The position numbers and the translations under genes are program-made. A stretch of 64,000 bases of DNA from Galeruca laticollis (Eukaryota; Arthropoda; Insecta; Coleoptera; Chrysomelidae): assembly GCA_963921935.1 (NCBI GenBank), contig OY998180.1:46988231-47052230 (forward strand), written 5' to 3'. Below are positions 20,300 to 31,162 of the stretch, piece by piece (within the stretch, counting starts at the first letter, position 1; each line of letters starts with the position of its first letter). The notes under the pieces are model-generated. The model searched no databases. It was given only the letters and a program-made list of their open reading frames with translations, and had not been told where the DNA came from.

Positions 20300-20870
20300 A
20301 CTGTATAAGCGCCTGGCGATTACCGAACTATCAAGGATAGTACAATGGCAGCAAGATTATTTGGGTAAAATAAAAGTCTTCAGACGTTCTAATAAACCCA
20401 TTATTTTCTTGACGAAACATGGTTCGCCAGTCATGATGTAGTAAATTACGATTGGGTAGACAATAGTAAAAATTGCTGTTCAAGTGGGCCATGCTCCAAA
20501 GGGAAACGCATTATAATACTATACACTGGAACCAAAGACGGATTTATACTTAATGAATTATTATCTGCTAAAAAAATTAAATACTGTGCTGTTGATTATC
20601 ATGAAAACATGACAACATGACAGCAGACTTATTTGCAAATTTGTTTAGAAACAGCTTCTACCTAATATTCCACCGCAGTCAGTAATTGTTATGGACAACG
20701 CAACGTATCACTCGCGGCAACTCTGTAAGATACCAAATAGTGGCAGTAGAAAAGCTGAAATAATTGCATTTGTGTCTGAAAACAATACAACTCTTCCTGC
20801 GACCAATGGTGGGAAATGCCCAACAAAAAAAGATTTTTTCTACAAACGTCAGTAAAAGTATGATTTTTAA
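20300..20870 (+). mobile_element. Tc1/mariner-type transposase relic
   Basis: Broken frames together show the signature of a DDE transposase: DETWF (20411-20425) with the first catalytic Asp, a GKR-containing basic patch near 20495, DYHENM (20595-20612), and VMDNATYHS (20689-20715) with the second catalytic Asp. Several stops and shifts make it non-functional. It lies in the USP8-like intron on the opposite strand. No terminal inverted repeats were recognised. Confidence 0.75.
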
Positions 20871-20904
20871 CGCATGCTGTCAGTGTCTAAAATGCTATTT
20901 TATG

Positions 20905-22880
20905 AATTGATTCCAAAATTGCTTAAACAGAATTGATGAAATGAGGGATGAAATTAGTAATTTAAAAATTCATTTGCAAAAGACACTGTCTTGAAGAAAA
21001 TGTAATAACAGAGATTCATGAACGTCAAAGAAGGGCTAACAATATAATGTATAAGAGAACAATGATGTAAGAGATGCTGAAAAAGTAGAGGAGATACTTA
21101 CTGAAATAACAAATGAAGAAATCCAAATAATAAAAACTTTACGAGTTGGAAAGAAAAACAAAAATGGTGCTCGTCCCCTAAAGGTTATTCTCCAGAATTC
21201 AGATGAAGTAATGACAATTATGAGAAACAGGAAACACATTAAAAAGGAAAGGAAAGTCTTTATAGATTTAAATATGACAAGCATGCAGATGAAAAATATG
21301 AAGAAATTGAAAGAAGAATTAAATGAAAGGAGAGCAGAAGGAGAAGTTTTCATTAAATACGTGCGCGGAATTCCTCAAATTTCAGGCAAGTCAAAAAACT
21401 AAATGATATTTCGAACTCTATTTTGGTGTATTATCATAATGTGGGTGGTCTTAGAACAAAAATATCCAACTTTAGTCAAGCAGCACTATGTTCTGTATAT
21501 GATGTCATGATGACTCTGAATTATATTTCCATAACTTTGATATTTTTAGATTAGATAGAGACCTCGTGGGGACGGGAAGGTCGAGGTGTCCCGCGAAAGC
21601 AGTCACAGTAATTCCAAGTTCTATTGAACATATTTACATTAGTTTGAATATTAATAACCAGAATGTCATTATAGGCGGGGTTTATTTGCCTCCTTTGTCT
21701 GGTGAGGATAAGTTTATGGAACACGTCAGTGTTATTGAGAATATTTGTGATAATTATAGGAGCAGTAAGCTTATCATTTGTGGTGATTATAATTTGCCTG
21801 AAGCCACCTGGTCTAATGATGAATTTGGCTTGAAGGTAAACTGCCCTGATATTTCTAAAGAACTCATATATCAAATGGTCTGCAAATGGTAGCAAACAGC
21901 AGATTTTTTTTTGACATAAGCTTTATTGTCATGAAAATTTTTACAATTTTATGGACAAAGCGAAATGTATATCATTATCTTATATTTTCCAGTTTTAGCA
22001 ATATAAAAGTTTCAGAACCTATAGATCCCCTTTTTAATAATAGTATACACCGCACTGCTGTTTCCTTTGATCTGAAACAAAAGAATGAATCCTATCTAAC
22101 TTACGAGGACTATTTTCATGATTTCAAACGAGGCAACTATATGGGATTAAATGATTACTTAGCCCAAGTAAACTGGGATTTGTTATTAAATAATATAAAT
22201 GTAAACGAGGCTGTTGATAACTTTTACAGCATTCTTTATGAGGGTATAAATACATTTATTCTGGTCAAGAAGTATAAACCATCAATTTTTCCACACTGCT
22301 TTAATTCAGAACTTAAGTATTTAATTATTGAAAAAAAGAAAATACATAAGCTGTACAAATCCTCAGGTGACCTTAGATATTACTATCATTTTGCACATCT
22401 TCGGGAAAAGTGTTCAAAACTCAGAAATGATTGTTTTAATGATTATATTCTAAAAACTGAGAACAGAATGTTCTCAAACCCAACTTTCTTTTGGAAACAT
22501 ATCAATAATGAAAAAAACTCTTATAAATTACCTTCATCTATTGTTTATTAAGAAAACTCAGGGAGTGACAACGATAGTATAGTAAATCTTTTCGCAGGGC
22601 ACTTTTCAACTGTTTATTCTACTGAACAAGTTAATCAAATATACATATACGCGTGATAGCGTAAATGTTAGTTGTTACATTGTTAATGTTTAGTAAATTA
22701 TAGAAGCCATTATGAGAGCTCCAGGGAAGCTTTCTTATGGTCCTGATGGCATACCACTTTATGTATTAACAAAATGCGTTTTTACGCTTGCTAAAGCCAT
22801 TCATAGTATTTTCAATTTAAGTTTAAAGCAGGGCCAGATTATTGGAAACAAAGTTTTCTTGCGTCTATCTTGATTTTTAC
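20905..22880 (+). mobile_element. CR1/Jockey-like LINE relic, 3'-truncated
   Basis: The pieces are in LINE order. First comes the ORF1 C-terminal half (about 21061-21402), with RVGKKN, RPLKV and the DxTxxQ..LxxEL-type block of LINE ORF1 proteins. Then an AP-endonuclease region in shifted frames (about 21400-21895), with GGVYLPP and ICGDYNLP. A linker ORF follows (21886-22551). Last is the first RT block (about 22712-22880), with GPDGIP. RT is cut off before its catalytic YxDD motif, and a Tc1-like fragment follows. The truncation from the 3' side is unusual for a LINE insertion and points to a later deletion or rearrangement. Confidence 0.75.
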
Positions 22881-22883
22881 GTT

Positions 22884-23560
22884 TGGGGACATATGAAGTC
22901 TTGGCTTATGCACATGAAATGAATTCACGAGACGAACTCTGGAGGAAAATAGAAAATGCGGCTACGTTTATAAGGGGACAGAATAGTGTTATTTTTGACA
23001 CCTGAAAGTCCTTTAATCCAAGAATTACAAAAAGGCATGGGGGAGGAGGCTACAACGAACATTTATTTCATGTTTGCTCTTTTTATTTTCAATAGTTTCT
23101 TTAATTCTGCTTCACCGTTGAAACAGGAACCATACGTTACAACTTTTTCATTGTCTGTTATTGGAAATTCTCTTCTGAAAGCTTATGAAATTATCGTGTT
23201 CAAACAGTATTACCAATATTGCGTAGAAATGATGTTTACACCATATTTTCTAATCAAAATCACTAAAAAGTTTCGCCAAAAAAGCTACCAGTTAATTTCA
23301 TCATCAGGAATCATTCAGGTAGCGCCACCAAACGTGAATAATACATAAAATAATATTCCATGTCCAGAGCTATGCTTCTGTGTGGATTTTGATAAATATT
23401 CAGTGACATTATGAGAAAAAACAAAAAAAATCAACTTTAACGCCCTGTATCTTATTGCACAGCAATATTTTATTGAGGTATATTTGGTCCTATCGCCATA
23501 TTTTGTCCCAAATAACCTGCCTTTAGTCCATGTCTCGTTAGTTATGAATCACACTGTAAT
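22884..23560 (+). mobile_element. Tc1/mariner transposase C-terminal relic and 3' flank
   Basis: A short reading (about 22890-23090) with RDELWRKIENAATFIR and a Gly-rich, His/Glu-containing end resembles the last residues of the insect Tc1/mariner family whose complete relic lies at 27070-29374. The stretch to about 23560 holds a CGCCCTGTAT motif but no clear terminus. ORF 22986-23348 is not supported as a gene. Confidence 0.5.
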
Positions 23561-23862
23561 ATGAATATCTTTATAACCTATACAAGAGACTAGGTTTTCA
23601 AATCTTTTCTCTCATCTAGAAATGTTATTAATAGGTTCTGGACAAATAACTCTTTATTTCAAACAGCTTATTATTTGTGATATTTTTTAGGCAGATGGTA
23701 AGCTTCACAGAACGAAGCAGCTTCAGATCTTCAAAAAAAAACAAGTTCACATGGAAAAAGTCAAATGGTAAGAGCCGCGAGAATGTAGACATAATGAAAC
23801 TAGGTTTATCACAGAAGTAAATAAATTTTACATCAAACCGATAAAAATAAAAAAACACTTAC

Positions 23863-24036
23863 TTCTGCTAAATGATGATTAATTTTGGGAGGTGTTCTAG
23901 TTGTATAAGATAGATACTGGTCAGATGTAATATAAATTGCCTTAATGCTTGGAATTACTTTCAAACACTGCAATAAACAATTCATGTAGCAGATGTTTCT
24001 CTCGTTTTTCAATCCAGTAAAACCCTTTCCAATTAA
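23863..24036 (-). CDS. USP8: USP8-like deubiquitinase, Cys-box exon
   Basis: This 58-codon exon holds the nucleophile box of the catalytic domain. The acceptor TTTTTCAG precedes 24036 and the donor GTAAGT follows 23863; both ends are phase 0. Residues 5-25 read GFTGLKNE...CYMNCLLQCL, aligning with the USP8 start GLxNLGNTCYMNSxLQCL. The catalytic Cys is residue 16. The usual Gly-Asn-Thr before it has become Arg-Asn-Ile and the Ser after Met-Asn has become Cys. Asn14, two residues before the Cys, is kept. It splices in frame to 19371-18866. An exon between this one and 44441 is expected from the family's length, but I did not find it. Confidence 0.85.
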
Positions 24037-24372
24037 CTGAAAAAGTATTAAATAAGTTGACAATGATTTAATAATTGTACCCTGTATTTGCTGGTGGACT
24101 CATGAACAAAATTATCGAAAATTTCAAAATTGTTATATGTTTTTGAAAAATATAAATTCTGAAAAATTAAGTCATTCAACATGGAAAAACAGTTTATTTT
24201 ATAAATTTCAAGTGAATAATATTTAGTTTTTATAAATAGGAAATAGTGAAAAAAATTATTGCTAATTGGCATCAAAATTAAGGATATATACTGTAAACTT
24301 TGATGTAATTAGGAAGACAAATACTATGCTTTTGATAGATTACGGGCAAAGTAAGTGAAGAGAATTTCCTCC

Positions 24373-24585
24373 TCAAGCTCTTACTACTACTTGCCTTCTT
24401 CGTGGCATACTCAAAATTAGATTTTGAAGGAATTTTTGAGGAATTGCATTCCATTCCTCGTGTGCTGCAGTTTTCGAAACTCTTCTTTCGAACTTAAGGC
24501 AGGATTTCTTCAATATTGAAAACCTGCAAGACAAGTGTTGGCTCCTAGCGGAGAAGTTAGCAACTGAAGAAGACGTGAACAGCAT
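24373..24585 (-). mobile_element. Tc1-like transposase C-terminal relic
   Basis: The minus strand reads EEWNAIPQKFLQNLILSMPR followed by a basic stretch, the typical end of Tc1 transposases. Only about 35 residues are recognisable. The rest of the ORF is not. Confidence 0.6.
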
Positions 24586-24589
24586 AAAT

Positions 24590-25129
24590 CAGCTGTTCAT
24601 AATATATATATATATTTTTTTATTTCTTTCCAAAGACCAGGAAAGGCCAACTTGACTCTTCAACGTAAATTTAAGGGATATTAACAGATGTCATAGAGAG
24701 TTGAATTCGACGAGTTGTTGTTTTTTTTGTGGTAATAAAATATTCCTGAAGTAAACGAGTGTAGGATTGTTTTTACACTTGGCGTAACGTGTTAGGTTTT
24801 ATAAAAGGAGTAAATTTGAGAAAAATTGAGTTTATCATATCTTTATCAACAAAGATCTTATGAAAGCTAGTGACAATAGAAAAATTCTTTAAAAGATCAA
24901 AATAAATCGGTTGAAATTATGAACGTGAAGACGTATACGGCATTAAGTTTTGGAGGATGAATAAGTTATGCAAAATTTTTCTTTTTTGGTTCAAATTATG
25001 TGTAACTAATAAAAACGTTAAAACTATATTAAGATATTGAAAGCATAAATTTATTGAGAATGTAAAATTAATATCAAGAAAATGATTTTTTTAAAAGTAT
25101 ATAGATAAAATGTGAGTTACCTTAATTGT
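24590..25129. other. USP8-like intron, nothing recognised
   Basis: AT-rich sequence with a short TA run near 24600. No ORF or repeat end is visible. Confidence 0.4.
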
Positions 25130-26985
25130 TATTCGAATTTTTTAGAATGTAGGAGTATATGGAACTTAAGTCATCAATGTCACTTCTTTTATTCATACAG
25201 TTATTATGTCTATTAATTTCAATCATTTCCACAAAAGTTCTTTTTTGTAGGTTCTTTTCTACTCTAAGGACACTTGCATTATTATAGTCAATAATGTGAT
25301 CATTTAATATTACATGTTCCGCTAATGCACAAGACTTTTAAAAAATTTGCAATCAGATTTGTGTGAAGTGATACGGCCTTTTAAGCAACGTGAAGTATTA
25401 ACAATATAGATTGTATTACAAGAAGAACAAGGGACCTTGTGAACCACATCAGATTTATCCATTGTTGGTACTATAGTTTTAGGTTTCGAATATAATGATT
25501 TAACAGTGGAAACATTTCTTTTTGCTATTTTTATGTTTTAATCTTTCAAAATATTGATAAGTTTGGGTGTTAATTCCTCTATGTAAGGTAATTACCCATA
25601 TTTAGTTCGTAGTGTTGTAGTATAATTAGAGGTGTGAGCTGTATGGTGTGAAATAATGGTAACACTGGAAGTCTGACCAAAATTTGGACTTGGAGTTTAT
25701 TTATTAATGGTAATGGATAAGAATTCTCAACCAATATCTGCCTGAGCTGTTTGAGTCCTTCCCTTTCTTTAGATCTGTGGGTTACTTTGCAAACACGGGA
25801 TTTCAGGGCTATTATCAAGTTAATTTTCATTTTTTGAGGATGATAGGAGTGGTAATTTATGAACCTATTGGTACACATTGGTTTTCGGTACCATTCTGTG
25901 ATTAATGTGTTATCAGAGGTTCTAATGACTTTCATGTCTAGAAAAGGAACTTTGTTATCTGTCTCCTTTTCTACTGTAAACTGTAGGTTAGGATTATAGT
26001 TGTTAAACGTGTCAAGGATTTCTTGGATGCCATTCTGAGGAACACATACTATGTGTCATCGACAAATTTTTTAAGGGTACTTGGAAACTCAACAGTGGCA
26101 GACAATGGTCAACCAAATCATCCATCACATAATTAGCAATAATTGGAGAACTACTCCCTCCCATAGGAGCTCCCAATATCTGCTTGTAAATATTCTTTTC
26201 AAACATAAAGTAAGTTGAAGAAAAGATATATTCAACAGTACTCAAAAAAGACCTCCTGTCAAACTTACAATGCCTGCAAGTTTCATCCCATTTTTTGGAA
26301 ATACAATTGAGAAGAAGGTCTGACGAAATATTAGTATATAAGGAAATAACATCCAAGCTAACAATAACATAGTTATCCGGAATTTTTAAGTCATTTATGA
26401 AACTGCTAAATGAAAAAGAATCTTTAACAAAGTAAGGGTTGTTAGTGTTATAAGCCATAGTCAAAATTACTGTGACGTGACTCTCAAGACCACTCGGTGA
26501 ATTTATTGATGAAATAATCGGTCTCATGCTGAGTTCCGTTTGATGTATTTTTGGCAAAGAATAAAATCTTGGTGCAATAGAGTTATACAAACGAATATTT
26601 TTGGCCAATGATGGTTCAAGGATTTTCCTTTTATCCAAATCTGAAATTAGTTTATTGGTTTTTTGTTGTATTGTGCTAGTAGGATCTTTATTAAGTTTCT
26701 TATAGTAGGTAGAGTCATCCAGTAATTCTAAAGATTTTGTAATATAATCATCTTTGTACATAGCGACAGTAACGTTACCTTTGTCACTCAATAAAATATA
26801 AATTTCTGGATGACTTTTAAAAAAATGATACATTTGAGTTAGGTAATGAAAATTATTATTACATTTATGAAGAAAATTAGTTTTTACATTAGTAGCTTGA
26901 GCTCTACATAAGTTTTTAGGCTTATTTCAGAATGAAATAGGGCTATTGTAGAGAGTAGCATGACGAGACTTCGGAAAAATTTCAA
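25130..26985 (-). mobile_element. Penelope-like element, RT and GIY-YIG relic
   Basis: Penelope-like elements couple a telomerase-like RT to a GIY-YIG endonuclease. ORF 26012-26833 (minus) shows SDKGN, FYSLPKIH, the catalytic VSLDVISLYTNI and GAPMGGSSSPIIANYVMDDL. The FVDD motif of the last catalytic box lies just after a frame change near 26050. ORF 25579-25935 is the RT thumb/linker. Shifted frames to about 25180 hold a decayed GIY-YIG domain with VVHKVPCSSCN and a disrupted YIG. Multiple frameshifts make it inactive. Its upstream part probably continues at 29835-30345, split off by a DNA transposon. Confidence 0.85.
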
Positions 26986-27041
26986 TGCAGTTTTTCGTTT
27001 TGGTGTTCCTAGATGCCAAAATCACCCTCCGTTCTAAAGGT

Positions 27042-27069
<28 letters not shown>

Positions 27070-27072
<3 letters not shown>

Positions 27073-29374
27073 GGTGTCCCGGGACTAATGGGAAAAAGTC
27101 AGGAGCGTATAATCTGAGCCAAAATAATGTTAGTACTTCATATAAACTTTTTCTATGCAGGCTCTTGTTTTCGAGTTATAGGCCTCCAAAGTTTCCATTT
27201 TAAATTTGGTTTTTATTTTTTGAACCAGTTATTTGATCTTTATAAAATTTACGGTAAAGCTATAATATACGTGTAAGTTTATTTTGGTGAGGTAAACAGA
27301 TTTACCGTAGAGCCTTGAAGCCAGGGACGGACTACTCGCAATGGTTAGTAATCCAAAAAATTTGCAGGGATGGCACTCCCTGTATGAAATTATCGAAATG
27401 CACTTCCCCACACATTAAGCTAACGAAAAGGTACTCTTGTTAGAATTCGATAAAATAAGCCGTTTGGCTAATATTTACAGTTTTATTAATGCACTACGTA
27501 CCAATTTACCTAACTAACTTACTAATACGATGTCCAACATTTTCATACAGTACTACAAAAAAATGATTTGATGAAAGCAGATGATAAAAACAATAAGAAC
27601 TTATTTAATGAGAATGAAATAGGTACGCAAACAACGTAATTAGTTGCTTTTAATCAAAATTACGACACAACATTATCAAACTATTAAGAAAACCTCAATA
27701 AACACAAGTTATAAAACATTAGACTAAAGCTAATTACTAAACAACAACAAAAACTAACGTTATTCTAATAAATGTTCAATATGAGCTCCTCCCACTTCCA
27801 CGCATATTCTAAGTCTACGAAGATTGTTTCTTTGCACTTGAAAGAGCAATCCCATATTATTTCTAATAACATTGCAGTGTACCACAATTATGTCTATTAA
27901 ATCTTGCCTTGTTTGCACAGCTGTTGCGTATACCTTACTTTTGAGATAGCCCTAGAGAAAGAAATCCATAGCATTAACGTCTCCTGATCGCGGTGGCCAT
28001 TGAATAGGGCCTCCACGACCAATCCATCTATTAGGAAACCTTGTGTGTAAATGCTGTCGTAGATCTAAACTGAAATGCATCAGACATGAACCATAAATTC
28101 CAACGAGTTTGTAGTAGCACCTCATCAAACAGGTTCCATAACTCATTTTGCTAAAACTCCAAATATCTCTGACCGGTTAAAGTACCGTCAATAAAGTATG
28201 GCTCTATCAAATGATTGCCAACTATTCATGTCCAAACATTAACCATGAATCTATGCTGGCTCCTAGTTTGGATAATGCCATATGGATTCACATCATCCCA
28301 TAAATGCATATTATGAGAATTTATGACTCCATCTCTGGTGAAACCGGATTCGTTCGTAAAGAGAACGTTACTAATAAATGTATTGTCTGCTTGTTGTTAT
28401 CGCAGAAACCACTGGCTATACTCAAGTCGTGCAGGATAATCAGCCACTGTCATACTGTGTACTTTTTTCATGTGAAAAGGATATAACAGCTGTTCTTTTA
28501 GGATGCGATGAACAACTGATTTCGAGACGTTATGTTCTCTTGGTAATTTTCGTAAACTCGTTGATGGTCCATTATCAACTGCATTTAACAAGTCTTGATC
28601 TACTGCCACAGTAGCACGCTTCGTACTGGACCTTCTCCACCTTTTCTTGGCAAAAAACTTACTAAAATTTTATTTTGTAAACATGGAAAATTACATTTAC
28701 TTATTCATACCTGTTTCTCGTATCCTGAGATCAATACGCTCAAACATTCGTCTGTCTGACAATGCTCTGTTTGCAAAATGTTCTGCATAAAGCCTTCTAG
28801 CCTCTAAACAGTTTCGAGAAGCCAGTTCATACATTAAGTGCATATCTGCATACTCAATAAAAGTGAATTCTGCCATTGTAACTGTTAAATTAAGGACTTT
28901 TACCTCGTTGCATACTTCTAAAAATGGTGAATGCGTAAATTGGTACGTAGTGCATTAATAAAACTGTAAATATTAGCCAAACGGCTTATTTTATGGAATT
29001 CCAACAAGAGTACCTTTTCGTTAGCTTAATGTGTGGGGAAGTGAATTTCGATAATTTCATACAGGGTGTGCCATCCCTGCAAAATTTTTGGATCACTAAC
29101 CATTGCAAGTAGCCCGTCCCTGGCTTCAAGGCACTACTGTAAATCTGTTTACCTTACCAAAATAAACATACACGTACATTATAGCTTTACCGTAAATTTT
29201 ATAAAGATCAAATAACTAGTACAAAAAATAAAAATAAAAACAAAATTAAAACTTTGGAGGCCTATAACTCGAAAACGAGGGCCTGCATAGAAAAAGTTTA
29301 TATGGAGTACTAACATTATTTTGGCTCATATTATACGCACCTGACTTTTTTCCCATTAGTCCCGGGACACCCTG
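27070..29374 (-). mobile_element. Tc1/mariner-superfamily transposon with 440-bp TIRs
   Basis: The ends are CAGGGTGTCCCGGGACT in inverted orientation and are flanked by TA on both sides, inside a (TA)n tract. Inverted repeats extend over 27070-27509 and 28934-29374. A single transposase relic runs inward on the minus strand. The element sits inside a Penelope-like element and so is younger than it. Long TIRs of this size are unusual for the superfamily, where tens of bases are typical. Confidence 0.9.
27770..28877 (-). pseudogene. Transposase of the 27070-29374 element, broken
   Basis: From its ATG at 28877 the minus strand reads an N-terminal helix-turn-helix part (MAEFTFIEYADMHL...), a second DNA-binding part in ORF 28397-28609, and the DDE core over about 28400-27950. 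The core includes WIGRGGPIQWPPRS. The C-terminus ends in IEHLLE at about 27770. Several stops and shifts interrupt it. In the first catalytic box the expected Asp is Asn (FTNES), which would abolish catalysis. About 45-50 bases after RETG (near 28715) do not fit the family and begin GTATGA; they may be a small intron or an insertion. Confidence 0.8.
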
Positions 29375-29395
29375 TATATATATATATATATATAT

Positions 29396-29834
29396 ATATG
29401 TTATAACGGAATTTGTAAGCACGTTAGAGGGCGTATTTTTTGACGGAGCGAAACCAAACTCGCTACAAAAATCGGTTAGGCAAAAATCTTGGACGGGTTC
29501 GTTAATGAGTCAAATAGGCCCAGTAAAAACAAAATGGCGGCCTGTCAAAGTTGAAAAAAAATGGTATTTCCTTTGTTTTTCATTTGACGCAAAAAAGTTA
29601 CTGAGCTTTTTCATAGACCTTAACACGTTCTACAACTTTTGTATTTAACATTTTTCTCTAAATCGTACATTAAAACATTTATTTAAGAAAATTTACCAGA
29701 ATTTTTTTTTATTTTTTTGTTTTTGATTTGATGCCAGAATGTTACTTTGGTTTTTTGTACATCTCAAAACATTCTATCTCTTTTGTATCTAATTTTTTAT
29801 TTTGGGTTTTATGCAAACATGTTACTGAAATAAG
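29396..29834. other. Unassigned spacer beside the DNA transposon
   Basis: No coding similarity is seen. It begins TTATAACGGAATTTGTAAGC and includes GTTAGAGGGCG; a loosely similar inverted motif lies at about 27030-27050 on the other side of the transposon. It may be the end of another degraded element. Confidence 0.35.
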
Positions 29835-30345
29835 CCTGTCCAATTGGTCCTGTGCCATTGGGATTTTTTTTATATGAATCTAAATTTTGTATCAGGTTTT
29901 CAAAATCTGCTGAGAGTTGACCTAGATTCAAATCCTTTTTTGAAACTGGTAGGCTGAATTTAGGGCCTAATGATAGAAACTGTTGTAATTCTAATGGGAA
30001 AACGATATTAGTTAAGTTCTTGAAGCATTTTTCTTGGGTTTTAATTTTATTTATTTGATTATCTTTTAAGTTTCCTAATTTTCTACGGTTAGTGTCTCTT
30101 ATCGCAAAAAATTCCCTATTATATTTAATTTGAGTACATCTTTGAAATTCAGAAAAATGTAAAAAGGTAAAATATTTCTTACTTGTGACATGATTTTATC
30201 AAGTTCCCTCTCAAGTTTCTGTAACTCACAAACAGTGACCTTTATCTCCAAATTTAGTAATTTTCTCCTTAATCTTATATTGAAATTGGAAATGTCTTGT
30301 CCAACTCTCCCTCGAGGGTGGTGAATCAATTGCATCCCCAATATT
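29835..30345 (-). mobile_element. Penelope-like element N-terminal relic
   Basis: The minus strand encodes LRRKLLNLEIKVTVCELQKL (in ORF 30099-30341), then, downstream in another frame, a leucine-rich piece with LSLGPKFSLP (about 29940-29960). Both are typical of the region before RT in Penelope-like proteins. Strand and order suit the 5' part of the element at 25130-26985. Confidence 0.65.
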
Positions 30346-30388
30346 TAGGAGTTTTCTTCTTAACTTAGTCAGTCGAGACTAACTTCTT

Positions 30389-30390
<2 letters not shown>

Positions 30391-30448
<58 letters not shown>
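30391..30448. repeat. (TA)n microsatellite at a Penelope junction
   Basis: A TA run between the N-terminal relic (29835-30345) and the 3' end of a different Penelope copy (to 31162). The mirror copy at 36564-36620 also lies at the 3' end of its Penelope fragment. Confidence 0.9.
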
Positions 30449-30449
<1 letters not shown>

Positions 30450-30479
30450 AATTCATTTAATTTCTTCAACCATTTGTTT

Positions 30480-31162
30480 ATAATATTGAAAGGTTTATTT
30501 TCTTGGGTTCGTAGGTTCGTTGTTTGAAATAATTAAAAATATTTCACATTTTTCTATGGAAAATGGATATACATAATGTTAACGTTTCGCTTCTTCTTTG
30601 GAAGCATTTTCAAAAACAATACCATTGTAAAAATAAAGGAGGAATAAAATATTAGCAGATAGATAAAAACATAACATTAGTAGGTTTCTTAAAAACATCA
30701 ATAAAAACTTGGCATTAAAATCGATGTACACACCATAGAATATTAACGGAACGATATCATGCGAGGTAGGTTGAAATGAAATTAGATAATTAGCTTTTAA
30801 TAAATTTGACTCAAGTTTTTAATATCTTGTCTATCATTCACAGAAAACGTATCTTGTTTTATGTGTATCATCTCTTTAATTGATAATTTTTGATGATAGG
30901 TGTCTTGAGCTAAAATGTTTGTTTTTTTTATAATCAAATTCATGATTATCAGTGCTTTCATGTTTGTGTAAAGCGGTTGATGCATTTTTTGTATATTTGT
31001 GACCATTAATTCTGCTCTCCAAGTATTGTGTAGTCATTCCTATATAATTCTTTGGACAATTCATGCATGGTATGGAGTATATAATATTTGATTTCTTATT
31101 ATCTTTGGTTTTGTTTTTTAGTTTAGTAAAAAGTGGCGATAATGTGTTGTGGGATTTATGGC
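30480..31162 (-). mobile_element. Penelope-like 3' fragment (left arm of inverted pair)
   Basis: It encodes the end of the linker and a GIY-YIG domain (about 31150-30880) with IIYSIPCMNCPKNYIGMTTQ. A 3' untranslated end follows, finishing AATATTATA. It is an inverted, roughly 90-95% identical copy of 35930-36564. The homology stops abruptly at 31162, where the R1/LOA-like LINE begins. Confidence 0.85.

Noticed and set aside
25130..26833. Group II intron or telomerase gene, suggested by the RT
   Set aside because: The RT motifs and the linked GIY-YIG remains fit Penelope-like elements, and no intron RNA structure is seen.
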